Shown here: piece by piece, positions 47,460 to 59,231 of the stretch
Numbering within the stretch: the first letter of the stretch is position 1
Layout of the letters: each line of letters opens with the position of its first letter
Source of the DNA: Archegozetes longisetosus
Taxonomy: Eukaryota; Arthropoda; Arachnida; Sarcoptiformes; Trhypochthoniidae
NCBI GenBank assembly: GCA_018873245.2
Contig: JAEMBT020000009.1
Coordinates: 5,077,180-5,141,179, forward strand
DNA: 64,000 nucleotides
Direction: 5' to 3'
The notes under the pieces: generated by a model
What the model saw: the letters and a program-made list of their open reading frames with translations, nothing else
Told to the model about the DNA's origin: nothing
Databases searched by the model: none
Program-made: the position numbers and the translations under genes

Positions 47460-48147
47460 AATTGAAAAGAATTCAGACTTATTTGTTAGTTAATAGTTTT
47501 CATTATTCAGATATTAAATAGTAAAGTGATCAATCAAATTGCTTTGAAATCAATACAAAGCTTTTAGTTTGTAATTAATTTGAGAAATAAAGACTGTTTC
47601 TAGATTTACTCACATTGAAATGATAACTTCATTGAGTTACTAAATAGAAATTATGTTCTTATGTCTTATCTGTGAGAATTAATTGATTTTTCCACTTTTT
47701 GTAATTGGAAATAAGAAAATTCACATTAAGAACATTTAATGTCATGCAAAGACATTAAAGATCCAAAACGATCTTCGAAATCATACTTAAATAAGTGCCG
47801 ATAATATCTTTAGATGTATTCTGCACCAAATATAAAAAACAATTTATTTATTGTGAAAATAACTTTGTAAATGACTCAATACTTTTGCCTAATGAACAAA
47901 AACAATATAATGAACTAGTTTCCTCTGTGTCGTAAAGAATAAATGATTTCCTTGTTGGAAAATTTATTTTTCATTAAATTATTGGTAAAATAATTCAATA
48001 TTTTCTCATCAACTTACTGTATTATTGTGTCATTCATAATCAAAACCGCTCAAATTTAGAGATTAAATGTGTTTAAGCTCAGAATACTGATACTAGGTTT
48101 TAGATATAAGTTCGAAATATGGTCTTCTAAGAATATAGCTGATTGAA

Positions 48148-49936
48148 ATGATCAAATCAGCCAATCTTGAATGTTATTCTGGGGATGAGTTTCCTGAGAA
48201 TAGTATTCAAACTTTTGGATATCAATTCAGCGCAATAAGGAATGTAACTTTCAGCTGGGAATCAGCGGTAAGTTAATAATGTTTTCATCAATCATCTAAT
48301 TCAATAAGAATGCGGATTCTAGTGAATTTATTTCTCTAATTCATTCAAATTTTTAATTAATAGACTACTGGAAACGAGTTTGCTAACTTCTTTTGTAGTC
48401 CGTGGTATTTCCTGATCAAAGAATATGTTAGAAGAACTCGATCCAAGTATGTTTCATCTATCCATCAACTTTTTCTCAGACTTTAAACTATGAAACTATA
48501 ATTGTTTTAGTGCTATCCCTGTATTAGTCGATAAGGAAAGGAGACTCAATATATCAAGAAATGGAGTCAGCTTCGAGTCACATCTCAGTTATATTATGTC
48601 AAACGTATGAAATTTTATCAAACCAGAAATTTATTGGTTAACAAATATAATCCTAATCCAGGAATTAGACATATATCTCAATGGCGTTAGTTTATCAGAA
48701 AGCTTAGCATCTTTTTCGAAACCATCGTTGGTTATTTTCATTATTGAGCCAATGATTAACATATTGAGTGGTAGATATCCCTCGTATATGAATCGATCGT
48801 TTCTGTCAGTTCTCAGGATTTTTGATTCTATCGTAAGTTTTCATAATAGATATTTAGACATGAATTAAATCAATAATTTTTCAAAATTAAATCAAGATCT
48901 GGATTCTACTAACGATTGAGGCAATTATTATTCCCATAGTAATATCTACTGAATTACTGAGAATTAATTCGAGAAAAAAGTTTTTTAATACTGTTTTCTT
49001 TGTTATTTGGTGTAATTGTGAAATAATTTTATTTAAGCGTAAGTTGAATTTCAAACAATTAACAATTTTTCAAATTCTAAGTTTTTAACAAACAGATATG
49101 AAAATAAAAAACTGGACACCTGTTCTATACTTCATTTATTCCTTGAGTATATTAAAATCTATGATTCTTCTGAATGCATTCTCTGGTTCTATACTATCAC
49201 ATACAGTATATGAACCTTATTTTATTATTGATTCGATCGATGATATTCTAAATAACAAGGATTTGAAGCCAATTGTTATACTAGATAATCAAGACATCAA
49301 TCAAATAGAGGTTAAGTTTTGCATCTGATTAGTAAAACAGAAATAAATATTTTTTTATTTTACTCAAAGGAATCATACGAATATTCTATTAAAGCTGTTC
49401 TTGAGATAAGTAAAGAAAAAAATCTATTGAATCGAGACTTAGGTGAAAATCGCCTAGAAGTGATTATGAGTGCAATTAAATTGAAATCTGATTTATCGAC
49501 ACATATCTTAATCACTGATTCTGCAAATATTGCTCTTTTGAAAGGTAGCGACCAGAATCTACACATCGCTAAGAACAGATATTTAGATAGACCTCGGGCT
49601 GTAATATTCAATAAGAATTTGAGTGAAAGTATTATCAATCCATTGGAAAAAATGTAAAAATTAATTTTTAAAAATAAGAATAAGATTCCAGTTTTTTTCA
49701 AATATATTCTTAGCTATCAAGATATGGATGAAAGTGGACTATGGATGAAAGCATTTGAAACAGCTGTCGATTATTCTTTCAAAAGTTTCGGTGGTTCTGA
49801 ACACTATCTTCCCGAAGATAAAAATAAATTCGTTGTCACTCTGATTAATAGTAAAATAAGTTTCGGACCTTTCATTATTGGTATACTAGTATCTGTTCTG
49901 ATAGCTGTTATTGAAATAATGGTAAATTTTATCTAA
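48148..49936 (+). CDS. Ionotropic-receptor-like gene IR-D (8 exons, intact)
   Basis: Exons 48148-48267, 48364-48446, 48511-48604, 48662-48832, 48897-49038, 49096-49310, 49370-49653 and 49714-49936; 1332 nt, 443 residues. Starts MIKSANLECYSGDEFPENSI. M1 is IWILLTIEAIIIPIVISTEL. M3 is SILKSMILLNAFSGSILSHT, then VYEPYFIIDSIDDIL. S2 ends IYQDMDESGLWMKAF, and M4 is FGPFIIGILVSVLIAVIEIM. The C-terminal tail is the shortest of the four. A splice alternative exists: the last codons before the stop read through a GGTAAA that could act as a donor, as in IR-C. Confidence 0.82.
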
Positions 49937-50762
49937 AATCACTCATCGGTAGCTTTTGTCAAGATTCCGAAACTTTGTAGAAAAATGGGAAAATATGAAT
50001 AAAAGTTATATCAAAGTCTACTAAGTATTTTCGAAATTAATTCAGTAAATTTCTGATTGATTAAAAGAGATAATATTCCCTTTTTAACGAACATATTTCT
50101 AGTGATATTCTAATTGATTTTCCCAATTATTATGACTGAAAATATCTAACAGTCTTATTCACTAAAATGAGCTTATATAGTGTTTCTTATTGAATAGGTT
50201 TTTTGAAAATTCTAAATTTTATGTGATATAGGATTTTATGTGGTAAAGCATTATATCTAACTTCTTATTAATAAGACTTATTGAGAATACTTCAGTATTT
50301 AGAAGTATTAGTTCATCTGAAAAAATATGGTAACTTTTGATATGAGGAGTTGATAGCTAATAGCAATAAGGAAAAATGTATCCTATTTTCAGAATTATTT
50401 TTATCAATTTTTATCCAAATTAAAATATATACCTGATAAGATTGAAATAATTTAAACTAATGGTTTTTCACATCAACATCTCTTTTGTTACTCAACATGA
50501 GTAATAAGAACAATAATTTCTTAATAGTTGCAAATTTTTTTATAAAATAATGAAATAATTTTTAATTATTATACTTGAAAGCATACTATGATATTGTTAT
50601 ATTAAAACAAAAAGTATTTTAATTTGTTTTGTAAACTTTCTATTTGTTATGAGAATGAAAGTTTAACTCTTATTTCGTTATGACTATAAAAGGTTTTGTT
50701 TAGTTCGCTCTAATTGTAAAAGCAAATTCTTATTCTAATTTAATTACAATAGGAAATTAATT
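49937..50762. other. AT-rich stretch after IR-D
   Basis: Nothing recognised. Presumably contains the 3' end of IR-D and the upstream region of the broken IR-E. Confidence 0.4.
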
Positions 50763-51057
50763 GTTATGGGAATCTAATACTGGAATGCTTGAACATCCCT
50801 TTTTTAGGAATAACTTTTCTCAAAATTATAACTCGAAAATATTCTTAAACATCCTTTCATTAATTAGTCAGAAGAGTATAAAAAAGAGAGAGTAATAGAG
50901 TAGAAATTAAGTGAGTTAGTAAGAGAGTGCGAGAGAGCTTAGACTCTGTGCGATACATTTAAATCTTTATGTATTATCATTCAATTTATATTTTAATAAA
51001 GATTGTTAATTGTTAAAGTCAGAGTTGTTATTTCGCTATATAAAAATCCACTCTCAC
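50763..51057 (+). mobile_element. Possible solo LTR (fossil)
   Basis: Begins TGTTATGGGAATC and ends CCACTCTCACA, with a polyadenylation-type AATAAAG near 50995 and a purine-rich stretch before it, the general make-up of an LTR. No target duplication and no second LTR or internal region was seen, so the call is tentative. Confidence 0.3.
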
Positions 51058-51122
51058 AATATACGCATAATAAAAGTGTGTAATTTTTCAAAAATCTGGA
51101 TAAAAGATAAATAGTTGAAGAA

Positions 51123-51723
51123 ATGTTAGAAATCCCTAAAGTAGCAAACGTTGTATGTATTCTGGTGACCTATTTCCAAATAATACTATCCAAACATTTG
51201 GATATCAATTTAAAGCCAAAAAGAGATGTAACTGTATCAGAAATCAACCGTAAATAAAATTGATTAAAAAATAATCTCCAAATTTATATTTCAAAGATTT
51301 ATTCCCTTAGACAACCGATAATGTTTTCGCAAACTATTTCTGTAGTCCATTCAATTTTGTAGCTAAAGAGTTTGTTGGGAGGACTTAATTAGGGTGATTA
51401 AGTCTTGTCTAGCCCAAATCTGGAGGAAAGCTCAAGAGGGTTTTTCTTTAAAAATTTCAATTTATTTATACTACTTAAAAAATGTTACAAAATCTCAGCT
51501 GTGAAAAATAATTATATTTCCTCTGTGATTTTGCAGCATTGAGTAGTTAGTTATTTTTAACATAATTGTGAAGTTCCGAAGTCATTAATGATGAAAAGTT
51601 TAAAAGTTAAAATACTTTTAATTAGAGTTAATATACACTAAATTTATAATAAAATAAAGCATTATTGGCAAAAGTGTCTATTCAGTTCAAATCTGGACGC
51701 TTGTCACCCTAGACTAAATTCGA
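51123..51723 (+). pseudogene. IR-E, broken start of a fifth IR-like gene
   Basis: An exon 1 homologue (51123 to about 51252) starts MLEIPKVANV, and one frame over keeps GYQFKAKK. An exon 2 homologue starts at 51311 after CCCTTAG and reads NVFANYFCSPFNFVAKEFVG, then the conserved Arg-Thr, split by a hAT MITE (51390-51711). Across the insertion the exon resumes to a GTAAG donor at 51724. Indels disturb exon 1, and exons 3-8 were not found. Confidence 0.8.
51390..51711. mobile_element. hAT-like MITE inserted in IR-E exon 2
   Basis: Ends TAGGGTGA and TCACCCTA, with an 8-bp target duplication GACTTAAT / GACTAAAT (51382-51389, 51712-51719, one mismatch) made from IR-E coding sequence. A member of the TAGGGTGACCA group by its ends; the interior is different (it contains CAAATCTGGA at both ends, inverted or repeated). 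Confidence 0.8.
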
Positions 51724-51827
51724 GTAAGTGTCTCCGATGTGGAGCGGATACCATTTACACCTTTACTTGTGATCTATATTTTTTATTTTAAAAAGCTACA
51801 TAAACAATGTTTATTTGTTGTATACTT

Positions 51828-52520
51828 TAGAGATGGCATCGGAACTAGGACGGGACGGGACAGGATTGGGATTCAACTTAAAAAGTCGGGACAGGCGGGA
51901 TTACGATTTTAATAGGATGATCGGGACGGAATCGGAATTTTTGAAAATTACTAAAAAATCCCGTAAATAGATTTGGTTTTTAATATATTTATATTAATAC
52001 TATAACAGCGTTTAAATTTAGGGTTTTTATCGATAAAAAACCTTTAAAGCAGTATTATTAGTACTAATGCTTTAATTGCGCGTCGTTTTTGGTCAAATAC
52101 TTGGCCGCATGTTTTTAAAATGTAAACAAAACTGTCGTTTGTGTTCATTGACATCAGCTTAATTTATAATAAAAAATTTATTTTGGTTTAAGTTTCAGGA
52201 CAAATTTCAGCGTTTGTTTAAATTATTCATTAAACTTTATGGTGTTCCTGTTACTAATTTGTCAAGCGAAAGAAATTTTAACTATGCAGGATTGTCCTTA
52301 ACGAACAGAAGAAATAGATTAGATTCCGATAAGGTTAATGAAATTCTTTTAGTAAGATCTCATTTTGATTTATTAAATAAAAGTTTTGCTATTAAAAAAA
52401 TGTTTAAAATTTTCGGGGAGGGACGCATTTTTATTCATTCGGGACCGGACAGGACCGGGATTTTAGAAAAAGGAGAAGGACGGGATCGGGACCTGAAAAT
52501 CATCTCGATTACCATCTCTA
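51828..52520 (+). mobile_element. hAT element with transposase C-terminus
   Basis: Ends TAGAGATGG and CCATCTCTA, with an exact 8-bp duplication GTATACTT (51820-51827, 52521-52528). G-rich subterminal repeats (GGGACGGGACAGG type) lie at both ends. A plus-strand frame from 52214 has PVTNLSSERNFNYAGLSLTN, then RRNRLDSDKVNEILLVRSHF, the hAT dimerisation domain with its SSER core. The catalytic part of the transposase is absent. Confidence 0.9.
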
Positions 52521-52528
52521 GTATACTT

Positions 52529-53278
52529 ATATACATGTGAAAGTTTTGTGAAACTTACAACAAACAATAGATAAGGTAATTATGAATTTGAGGATTATTT
52601 CTATTTTATGATTAAAAACTTCGTCACTTCAATTGCAACGACGATTTGAAGGCTTTCATAGGAAAATTAAATGCTATGGACTGAAGATTAGACATAAAAA
52701 TCAATCTTGATTTTTGGCCAATATTCAATAAATTAATTAATAATTTGGTTGGCTTTTACTTTTGTGTGAAGCTGGGGAAACCATTATATATCTATATATT
52801 TAATATCAGCATGACTTGATAAGCAAAAAAGTCTCAAGCCACACTCACCTCCGGCCACTTCTAAGCTCTGCCTACCAACAAATTTTTTAGCCTTACCCAC
52901 TAACGTTTTCTTAAATTTTTATGTAAATGTACTGTTTAAAGATATGCAAGCGGATTCTCAAAATTCCTTCTGTGGGCAGAATTATGAATTTTCAAAATTT
53001 CAACATTGCAATTGTAACTAGGACATCATTCATGTCTAGTTTTTCATGTTTACTTATTTACTATACATCAACACGTGTTTTGATTTTTTAAATAAGTGTT
53101 TTAAATTCAGTTTTTAGTAAAAATTGTTTTTTGTGAATTTTACTCACACTGGTTTCACTCTAAGTGTAAGTCTAATTATTTTTTGTTATTTTATTTATTA
53201 AGGTCTTTAGAAGTAAATTTAATCAAATTTGAAATTTTCAATTCAAGTATTAAATACCACAATTTTTTATTTTATAAA
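52529..53278. other. AT-rich stretch with no gene seen
   Basis: Nothing recognised apart from AT-rich runs; there is a modest GC-richer patch near 52835-52880. Confidence 0.4.
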
Positions 53279-53693
53279 TTTTATAATTTTATTTTTATAT
53301 TTCACACACATTCATTCACACGAAATACACTAAACGTGCTCATAGGCGGATGGAGTCTCCATTGTTAGATCCTGATATAAGGCTAGCTGGAGAGACCAGA
53401 AGTGGTTACTTTCGAGTAATGATTACCTTCGGGTCCGAACACTATCCCGTTTACAACAATGCGGGAGTACAATGTTTAGTGTTAGAAATTGGAATGAAAA
53501 GTCAAACGACATCTAATATTGTCCCAAATTTTTGACAAATTTTTACACTGTGTACTTCCTCTTCCAGAGTAATTTTATTAATATTTAACCAGCTAGCCTT
53601 GTATCAGGATCCAACAATGGAGAGTCGATCCGCCTATGAGCACGTTTAGTGTATTTCGTGTTAATGTGTGTGAAATATAAAAATAAAATTATA
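53279..53693. mobile_element. MITE with 115-bp inverted arms
   Basis: The left arm (about 53279-53390) and right arm (about 53590-53693) are inverted copies sharing AAATACACTAAACGTGCTCA and its complement. The spacer is about 200 bp. Open frames in it reflect chance. Confidence 0.7.
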
Positions 53694-54060
53694 GTAGTTC
53701 TCGATATACCCATCTTTATTTGGTTTAGTACCTCGTAATAGATAAATCTGGATTTCTCGAGTCGTAACCCAAAGAAGCCTGATATAAACTAAGGGAGAAT
53801 AAGCTAAGTAGCTTCGCGACCTGACTTATTTTCTCTTAGTTTTAATCAGGTTTTTTTGGTTACGACTCGAAAAATCCAAGTTTATCTATTACGAGGTACT
53901 AAACCAAATAAAGATGGGTATATCGAGAACTACTTGTGATACTTGATCAAGCGAAGTATCAAAATGCTAAGTTCTATATCCTGAGTCCAATGATATATCA
54001 CTTGGCGGGTTCAGCCACTCCCGTCGAGAGTTAATCAGAAGTAGCCAGATTCGGGTCAAA
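53694..54060. mobile_element. Palindromic MITE, partial copy of the 9.7-kb family
   Basis: The core 53694-53940 folds on itself (TATACCCATCTTTATTTGG on the left, its complement on the right). The sequence from the core to GGGTTCAGCCACTC closely follows 9930-10130. It is truncated relative to the 9673-10250 copy and lies directly against the preceding MITE. Confidence 0.65.
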
Positions 54061-54736
54061 TCAATTTTTTGTCGTAATATATGGATAAAACATTTCATGT
54101 AATATATTATTTGACTCTGCACACTGAGTACTATTAGGATCGATCATTAAAAGTATCTGCCTTTATTGAGTCCCATTTATCAATAAAAGTGTTATATTGA
54201 TAGCTTCTTGTTTTAGCTGTTGTTAGATAAACATGGCGAGAGGTCTAAATACCCTTAGGGAGGACTAAATTCAGTTTAAACTGAAAAAATTCTTCGAAAA
54301 ACAAGGTTTAGGGCCCCAGGGGCGTGGTTAAGAAAAGTGGGCATGGCTTACATTTGACCCTCCTCCTTATGGAAGTCGATGAGCTTAATACAATGATACC
54401 TTTAGTTGAGTTCCTACGACCTCCTGTTCAGAGCCTGGCAATAAAGCGTAGTTTCACCAATTTTTTTCTATAATTTCTGTATTAATTCTGCATCTTTAAG
54501 CTATAATTTTACTAATTTTATTTCAATTCGAGCTTTATAATTCTAAATTTATGGTATAGAGAAAAAATCTATTTGATCCGAATTTAAGTTTTCATATTTC
54601 AATCATCAAAACATTTTGATTATATTAATTTATTTCATTTTTTTTCATTAAAAATATTTTGTGTTAAAATTTAGAGCATTTTTTATCATTTCATAATTAT
54701 GGAGTCAAAATAGAGACATATACAACTCATTTGACT
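54061..54736. other. 3' flank of the GMC oxidoreductase gene
   Basis: No gene seen. A GC-richer patch near 54310-54350 (GGGCCCCAGGGGCGTGG) may be an element edge. Confidence 0.35.
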
Positions 54737-56903
54737 TTATTTGGAGTCAAAAGAGACACTGCGATTATTTTTCTTGCACAAGCGAAGATATCTAGCCAAA
54801 ATACATAATACAAATATTACAAACGAAAGTAAAGTGCCAATTAGAATTATTGTAAAATAATTGAATGATAACGTGTTGTCATTAAAGTGATCTTCAATGA
54901 TAAATTGTGCTGCTCTTTCTCCAATCATAATAGTCGGTGCGTTTGTGTTTGCAGTAGTAATATTAGGCATAATAGAAGCATCGGCTATTCTTAGCCCTTT
55001 AACTCCGAACACTTGCAATCTAGAATTCACAACTGCCATCGGATCGCCTTCTAAACCCATTTTACATGTGCCTGAATAGTGCAGACCTACAAATGTTATG
55101 TGTCTTGCAACACATTCTAAATACTCATCGTTAGGAATTTTCATTTGCGGAAAGAGTGTATCATTATGTAACGTGTAATTATTCATACAATCTTCTACTT
55201 TATAATCAAAAGCGCTTATATTAAATGTTGTATAAGCATCAGTTTGCAATAGTCTATATCCCCATTTCATGCCATCAATAATTGTTTTGACATCGTTTTG
55301 ATGTGTTAAATAATTTGGTTGTATGATAGGCTGTTCAAAGGGGTCTGCAGACCGTAATTGAAGATAGCCTCGACTTTCAGGTCGCGCCACTAAAGGCACT
55401 ACAATAATAGCTAGCTTATTCACATCGGATTTTACTTTTGCTGAAAATAATGGATGATATAAGATGTCATAAACTGAATTTGAGTGTGATGTTGGGACAA
55501 AATAAGGTTTGAAAGAGTATAGCTGTGTCTCTATTTGTATATCAGGCCAACTCTTATCGCTATTGAAAGAACTGTTCACAAATCCATATGTAAAATCTTG
55601 ATGTGATAATGGACCTGTTCTGTTGAATAAATATTCATTACATACGTCCTTATTACTTTCTGACATGTCTAAATTGTGGAATTGTGCCACTGCTCCTACA
55701 TGATCTTGAAGGTTTTGTCCAACACCTTCTAAATTTACTACAACTGGAAGATTGAATTTATTCAGATGTTCCTGAGGACCAATGCCAGAGAGCATTAAAA
55801 TTTGTGGAGTTTTAACAGCACCAGCAGATAATATGATCTCTTTTCTAACTCTTACAGTAAAATGTTGTGAATGTCGTACATAGCTTACAGAAATTGCTTG
55901 CTTATTATCATCGAAATTAATTTTAGTTACATATGCATTTGCGATTACATCTAGATTCTCCCGTTCATCGTAAATGCCTTCTAGAAAACCTTTAGCAGCT
56001 GAACCTCTTCTCCCATCACAAATGATTTGCTGCACAAAATTTGAGCCATAGGTGTGATTACTGTTAAGGTCTTGTTTAGGGACGCCTAATTCAATGAATG
56101 CATTAAGAGTTGTATTTACAACAGGATGGAAATGTGACTTTGGGTTAGTGCTAACACATAGCGGTCCATCAGAACTGTGAAATGGATTATTTAACTCAGC
56201 GTCTGTGTTGTTTTCAGATTTTAAAAAGTATGGCAATACATTTTCGTATGACCAATCTGCTATTCCATTTTGCTCCCATAAATTGTAATCATTCGGTGCA
56301 CCACGCAAGTATATCATACCGTTAACTGATGAGGACCCTCCTAAAGCTTTACCGGCGACCCATTTGGCGCGCGTGCCATTTATTCCTGTCTTGATGAAAG
56401 AGCTATTTTGCGGTTCGGTTATATAGCCCCAATCATATTTAGAACCAGGTAAGATAGCTCTTGCTGAAGGAGTCTGCGAAGTAATATTCTCACTTGTTCC
56501 TGCTTCAAGCAGTAAGACTGTAAATTTTTTCAGCTCGCTTAGTCGCGAACTAACTACACTTCCCGCAGAACCAGCGCCCACTACTATGAAATCATATTCG
56601 TTCCTAGGGTTTTTTAATTTAGCCAAATTTGCATGCGACATAGCATCTTCATATAGCCACTTTGGCAGTGAATCTTAACATTCAAATTCATTTTAAAATT
56701 TCGTTAATTTAATTTTAAACTTAAGCATAAAAATTTATTAATGTAAGGAATATACCTGAACATATTGCAGGGCATATTCCAGGTATTAATGATACATAAT
56801 CTTCACATGCATTTGACATACATATCGCAAAGGCGCTTATTAATGAAATTAATAATTCAATGAAAACTTTTTTATGCATTTTACAATTAACTGCAAGTTG
56901 CAC
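54737..56903 (-). CDS. GMC oxidoreductase (glucose/choline dehydrogenase type), membrane-anchored
   Basis: FAD-dependent oxidoreductase, probably oxidising an alcohol, sugar or steroid. Two exons: 56903-56756 and 56673-54737 (donor CAG/GTATAT, acceptor TTAAG/AT, phase 1), 694 residues. Exon 1 gives a signal peptide (LLISLISAFAICMS). The FAD motif VVGAGSAGSVVSSRL is near 81-95. GMC signature 1 is GGSSSVNGMIYLRGAPNDYN and signature 2 is GAVKTPQILMLSGIG. The active-site His is in HYSGTCKMG (near 581) and the second residue, Asn, in NTNAPT (near 627). Unlike most insect glucose dehydrogenases, the C-terminus adds a transmembrane helix (about 656-676) and a basic tail (RLCKKNNRSVSFDSK), so the catalytic domain should face outside the cell or the lumen. 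The stop codon TAA is part of an AATAAA. Intact. A near-identical 3' piece lies inverted at 58171. Confidence 0.92.
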
Positions 56904-57479
56904 TTGTTCTTATTAGTATAAGAAATATTTTAGTGCAATTAATATGAAAATAATAAGATTTTATACAAATAAAATAGATTATTAAACCATAGCAATAATC
57001 AGAAAATAATAATATTATATATGTTCTTATCTTTGAGATTTTAAGTCTTCTTAGAATGGATTATCATGCTTATCTTTAACAGAAACAGTAAATAGATGAA
57101 CTTATAAATTTATATCTTTATAAAAACTATTATTTGATTATGTATTATTTTTATAATAATATATTAAAAACAAAAGATATAATGATAAAATCATCGAGCG
57201 TAAGCGATATGAATATAAATATAATTTTAACTTCTGAAAATAATAAAAAAATCAAAGATTCATGACTGTTAATGAAAATAAAAAATAAATAATATGAAAG
57301 ATTTTAATAAAAAATATGAAAAATATTTTAGAAGTTAATTATATTTATCTTCAAAATATTTAGTTTAACAGTTAACTAACAAAATTATGTTTAAACTATT
57401 TTAATTGTTAAATTTTTATTTTGAAAATATTCATTTAATATAATACTTTTAAGCTTTTGAAAAGTTATATTTTTAATAA
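56904..57479. other. Upstream region of the GMC gene, very AT-rich
   Basis: No motif beyond AT runs; it leads into the palindrome. Confidence 0.4.
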
Positions 57480-58170
57480 TTTTAATTCTATAGATTTAAA
57501 AGTTTTATTAACAATCTTTGATATTTCTTTCATATTTTTAAAAATCATAATGTCAACCTAATAGTATTTTCATATAAACCTCTTTAAAAGATTAGTAATA
57601 ATTTTATTAATTGAAACCAACATTATCATAGTTTAAAAGTATCTTTAAGATAGTTAAATATTTTTTAAATTATGAAGAAGAGTCTTTAAGAGTCCTAAAG
57701 AATCTTTAAGAATTCTTTAAACTCTTGAAACTGTTTAAATTTCACTTTTTTTTATAATTTCAGAATATCATGTTAAGTACTTTTTTATTCTCTAAACTTG
57801 TAATTAATTTTCTAAATTTTATTATTTTTAAAAATTTATTTTGATAAGGAGAAAGTACTTAACATGATATTGTGAAATTATAAAAAAAACAAAGTGAGAA
57901 TTAAACAGTTTCAAGAGTTTAAAGAATTCTTAAAGATTCTTTAGGACTCTTAAGGACTCTTCTTCATAGTTTTAAAAATATTTAACTATCTTAAAGATAC
58001 TTTTAAACTATGATAATGTTTGTTTCAATTAATAAAATTATTAATAATCTTTTAAAGAGGTTTATATGAAAATACTATTAGGTTGACATCATGATTTTAA
58101 AAAATATGAAAAAAGTATCAAAGATTGTTAATAAAACTTTAAATCTATAGAATTAAAATTATTAAAAATA
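57480..58170. repeat. Palindrome with arms of about 320 bp
   Basis: The left arm (about 57480-57795) and right arm (about 57845-58170) are inverted copies with scattered differences; both contain GAGGTTTATATGAAAATACT or its complement. The spacer is about 50 bp. The right arm stops exactly where similarity to the GMC coding sequence begins, so the palindrome marks the joint of the inverted duplication. Very AT-rich, non-coding. It could be a MITE that mediated the rearrangement. Confidence 0.75.
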
Positions 58171-58597
58171 TTATAATTACACGCTACATAATGATACACT
58201 CTTTCCGCAAATGAAAATTCCTAACGATGAGTATTTAGAATGTGTTGCAAGACACATAAAATTTGTAGGTTTGCACTATTCAGGCACATGTAAAATGGGT
58301 TTAGAAGGCGATTCGATGGCAGTTGTGAATTCTAGATTGCAAGTGTTCGGAATTAAAGGGCTAAGAATAGCCGATGCTTCTATTATGCCTAATATTACTA
58401 CTGCAAACACAAACGCACCGACTATTATGATTGGAGAAAGAGCAGCACAATTTATCATTGAAGATCACTTTAATGACAACACGTTATCATTCAATTATTT
58501 TACAATAATTCTAATTGGCACTTTACTTTCGTTTGTAATATTTGTATTATGTATTTTGGCTAGATATCTTCGCTTGTGCAAGAAAAATAATTATTAG
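58171..58597 (+). pseudogene. Inverted partial copy of the GMC oxidoreductase 3' end
   Basis: Encodes the last 140 or so residues of the neighbouring GMC enzyme in the opposite direction, from NYTLHNDTLFPQM to the C-terminal anchor, with only about four substitutions before the end (for example HIKF for HITF, GDSM for GDPM). It ends KKNNY and a stop, lacking the RSVSFDSK tail. It has no FAD domain or promoter, so it cannot be an enzyme. The reading frame is still open, which shows a recent duplication. Confidence 0.85.
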
Positions 58598-59231
58598 CCA
58601 TTTAATTTAGTTACTTCTCAATTACAATTTGATAACTAAGAAATGTTAGTATTATATTTATTTGTAATTACATTTAATAAATTTTGATTCTTTTGTATAA
58701 TGCATAGATTCATAGCATATTAACGATTAATAATTGTCGGTTATAGTGAAAGCATAAAGATTTTTAATGCAATTATTTCTTATAAGTAGCGTCTTAGATA
58801 ACTGTAAAAATTAAAAAAGCGCATTATATATAACTTTAACTAACGTTTTAATATTTTATCGGTAGAAGAATTGAACTATACTTCTTCTTAAACACCTTAT
58901 ACATGAAGAAGATTAAATAACTGCAGTTTCTTCATCTTAGCGACTTATTCACAATGTATACCAATTGTAATAATAAATGATTATTACTATTAAACTTGAA
59001 ATTGTGTGTTAAATCATGTTTATGATATCATTTCATTATTAGTCATTAATAGATGATTAAATCATTAGTATATGATTAAATGCTTTAATCATATGAACAA
59101 TATTATGTGTTCTATAGGTAATGCACTTCAAAGGAAAAAATACAACAAATAAATTGAAAACACCCTTTGGCAATGATATAGAATTTCATAAAGGAGTGTA
59201 GCAATAGTTTACTTTGATCTATAACTTTAGC
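58598..59231. other. AT-rich stretch before the small secreted protein
   Basis: No gene seen. Around 58870-58950 there is a small inverted motif, TACTTCTTCTTAA against ATGAAGAAGATTAA. Confidence 0.4.

Noticed and set aside
53350-53535. 61-codon frame MESPLLDPDIRLAGE
   Set aside because: Lies within a MITE, and its start is in the inverted arm; no family match.
54897-55079. Plus-strand frame opposite the GMC gene
   Set aside because: Antisense shadow of the GMC coding sequence, repeated identically opposite the partial copy at 58276-58458.
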